From Candidatus Methylopumilus turicensis (GTDB taxonomy: Bacteria > Pseudomonadota > Gammaproteobacteria > Burkholderiales > Methylophilaceae), in the NCBI RefSeq assembly GCF_000953015.1, contig NZ_LN794158.1, forward strand, positions 1,550,001 to 1,614,000: a stretch of DNA of 64,000 nt, in the 5' to 3' direction. The notes under the pieces are model-generated. The model did not search any database. It was given only the letters and a program-made list of their open reading frames with translations, and was not told where the DNA came from. Position 1 is the stretch's first letter. Each line of letters opens with the position of its first letter. The translations under genes were made by a program, and so were the position numbers. Below, in pieces: positions 62,908 to 64,000 of the stretch.

Positions 62908-64000
62908 TTATAATTCACGATCCGATACCGTAAATAATCGCTGATATTCTCTTATGGCGTAGCGGTCTGTCATGCCAGCAATATAATCAGCAACTGCGCG
63001 GGCTTGGTCAGTTTGACTATCTGGCTTTGCTCTCTGCTGAAACTCATCAGGCATGAGTTTTACATCTTGCATAAAGATCTGAAACAAATCGCGCACGATG
63101 CGTTGTGCTTTTGAGGTCATGCGATTGACGCGGTAGTGCTGATATAAATTTGTGCGCAAAAAGCGTTTGAGTTCGGTTTGTTGTTCACGCATGGCTGGGC
63201 TAAAGCTAATCAGCATGGCATTGCTACGCACATCATCAACTGTCTTTGGCGCGGCATTGGCAATATTAGTATTGCTTTGCGCACACAAATCGACCACCAG
63301 CGCATTAATCATGCGGCGCACGGTTTCATGAATGAGTCTGCGACCAGTGAGTTCTGGATATTGAGTGCGTACCTTATTCAGGTTGTCTGCAAACAAGGTG
63401 ACTTGTTCTAATTGTTCTAAAGTAATGAGCCCCGAACGCAAACCATCGTCCACATCGTGGTTGTTGTAAGCAATCTCATCAGCCAGATTAGTAAGCTGCG
63501 CTTCTAAAGATGGTTGTTCTTTATTAATAAAGCGCTCGCCCACATCGCCTAGCAACTTTGCGTTATTCAAAGAACAATGTTTGAGAATGCCTTCACGAAG
63601 TTCAAAGGTAAGATTCAAGCCATCAAACTCGGCATAGCGTTGTTCTAGCAAATCCACCACACGGAGCGATTGAAGATTGTGCTCAAAGCCACCAAAGTCG
63701 CGCATGCATTCATTGAGGGCATCCTGGCCTGCATGGCCGAAAGGCGTGTGGCCTAAATCATGCGCCAAGGCGATGCCTTCAACCAAGTCTTCATGTAAGT
63801 TTAAATTGCGGGCAATGGCGCGGCCGATTTGGGCAACTTCAAGACTGTGGGTGAGACGTGTGCGGAATAAATCGCCTTCGTGGTTCACAAAGACTTGGGT
63901 TTTGTATTCCAAACGACGAAATGCACTGGAATGAATGATACGGTCGCGGTCGCGCTGAAATTGATTGCGTCCTTGCGGATCGGACTCTTGAAATTTTCTG
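62908..64000 (-). CDS. dgt: Deoxyguanosinetriphosphate triphosphohydrolase-like protein (5' end outside window)
   Basis: HD-domain dNTPase releasing tripolyphosphate from dNTPs. [19 protein letters not shown] and [21 protein letters not shown] supply the H...HD...D metal site. Coding continues to the window edge; upstream residues [25 protein letters not shown] are in frame. About 364 of roughly 375-440 residues are present. Confidence 0.9.
   Translation of the reverse strand, partial: RKFQESDPQGRNQFQRDRDRIIHSSAFRRLEYKTQVFVNHEGDLFRTRLTHSLEVAQIGRAIARNLNLHEDLVEGIALAHDLGHTPFGHAGQDALNECMRDFGGFEHNLQSLRVVDLLEQRYAEFDGLNLTFELREGILKHCSLNNAKLLGDVGERFINKEQPSLEAQLTNLADEIAYNNHDVDDGLRSGLITLEQLEQVTLFADNLNKVRTQYPELTGRRLIHETVRRMINALVVDLCAQSNTNIANAAPKTVDDVRSNAMLISFSPAMREQQTELKRFLRTNLYQHYRVNRMTSKAQRIVRDLFQIFMQDVKLMPDEFQQRAKPDSQTDQARAVADYIAGMTDRYAIREYQRLFTVSDREL

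Overview
The window looks like the chromosome of a methylotrophic betaproteobacterium of the Methylophilaceae (Methylotenera/Methylophilus type). Grounds: a PQQ methanol dehydrogenase (XoxF-like) at the left edge, betaproteobacterial-style housekeeping operons, moderate to low GC, and a family of slow-porin-like outer-membrane genes. This is inference from gene content; no rRNA is present to settle it.

Layout. 1-7.4 kb: partial xoxF, a prolyl aminopeptidase, a YihY membrane protein fused to a cyclic-nucleotide-binding domain, a TPR/2-oxoglutarate oxygenase protein, a CDF cation exporter and an AI-2E-type permease. 7.5-12.3 kb: the macromolecular synthesis operon rpsU-yqeY-dnaG-rpoD, ending in tRNA-Ile2(CAU), with tsaD divergent. 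13.4-18.2 kb: plsY, folB, xerD, ogt, and rpsP-rimM-trmD-rplS; S16 carries a long Ala/Glu-rich tail. 18.3-27.8 kb: yebC-ruvCAB-ybgC-tolQRAB-pal-cpoB-queE-queC, read leftward. 27.8-30.4 kb: a DMT permease, YjbQ and a lipoprotein. 33.5-48.3 kb: glycan/TPR proteins, prmC, metX-metW, ampG, a zinc-ribbon protein, aspS, nudB, nadA, and an EEP phosphatase next to ClsB. Right edge: a three-gene toxin-antitoxin operon and dgt.

The accessory part is the interesting one. Three porin genes are present, each followed by a terminator and a small Cys-rich lipoprotein. Only the porin at 60.4-61.6 kb keeps a start codon and full signal peptide. The two others (32.0-33.1 kb on + and 49.5-50.7 kb on -) begin abruptly at the same point inside the signal-peptide codons, at the 10-bp sequence TGCTGGTGCT, and at that point each is joined to the 3' end of a P4-type integrase gene. 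The simplest reading is an integrative element of about 10.9 kb (50.70-61.60 kb) that inserts inside a porin signal-peptide sequence. It carries its own porin body, so insertion swaps the expressed porin while keeping the host promoter and signal-peptide start, and leaves the old porin body silent next to the integrase.

Inside this element are a BrnT/BrnA module, a small second tyrosine recombinase, a clamp-loader-like AAA+ ATPase, two unknown proteins, a two-ATP-grasp plus methyltransferase operon, and six copies of an 18-bp palindrome (consensus AGTCGTTTCAAMACGACT) spaced between the genes. A diverged second integrase-porin junction at 30.7-33.1 kb shows that the same target has been used more than once. 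Toxin-antitoxin modules sit beside each porin locus.
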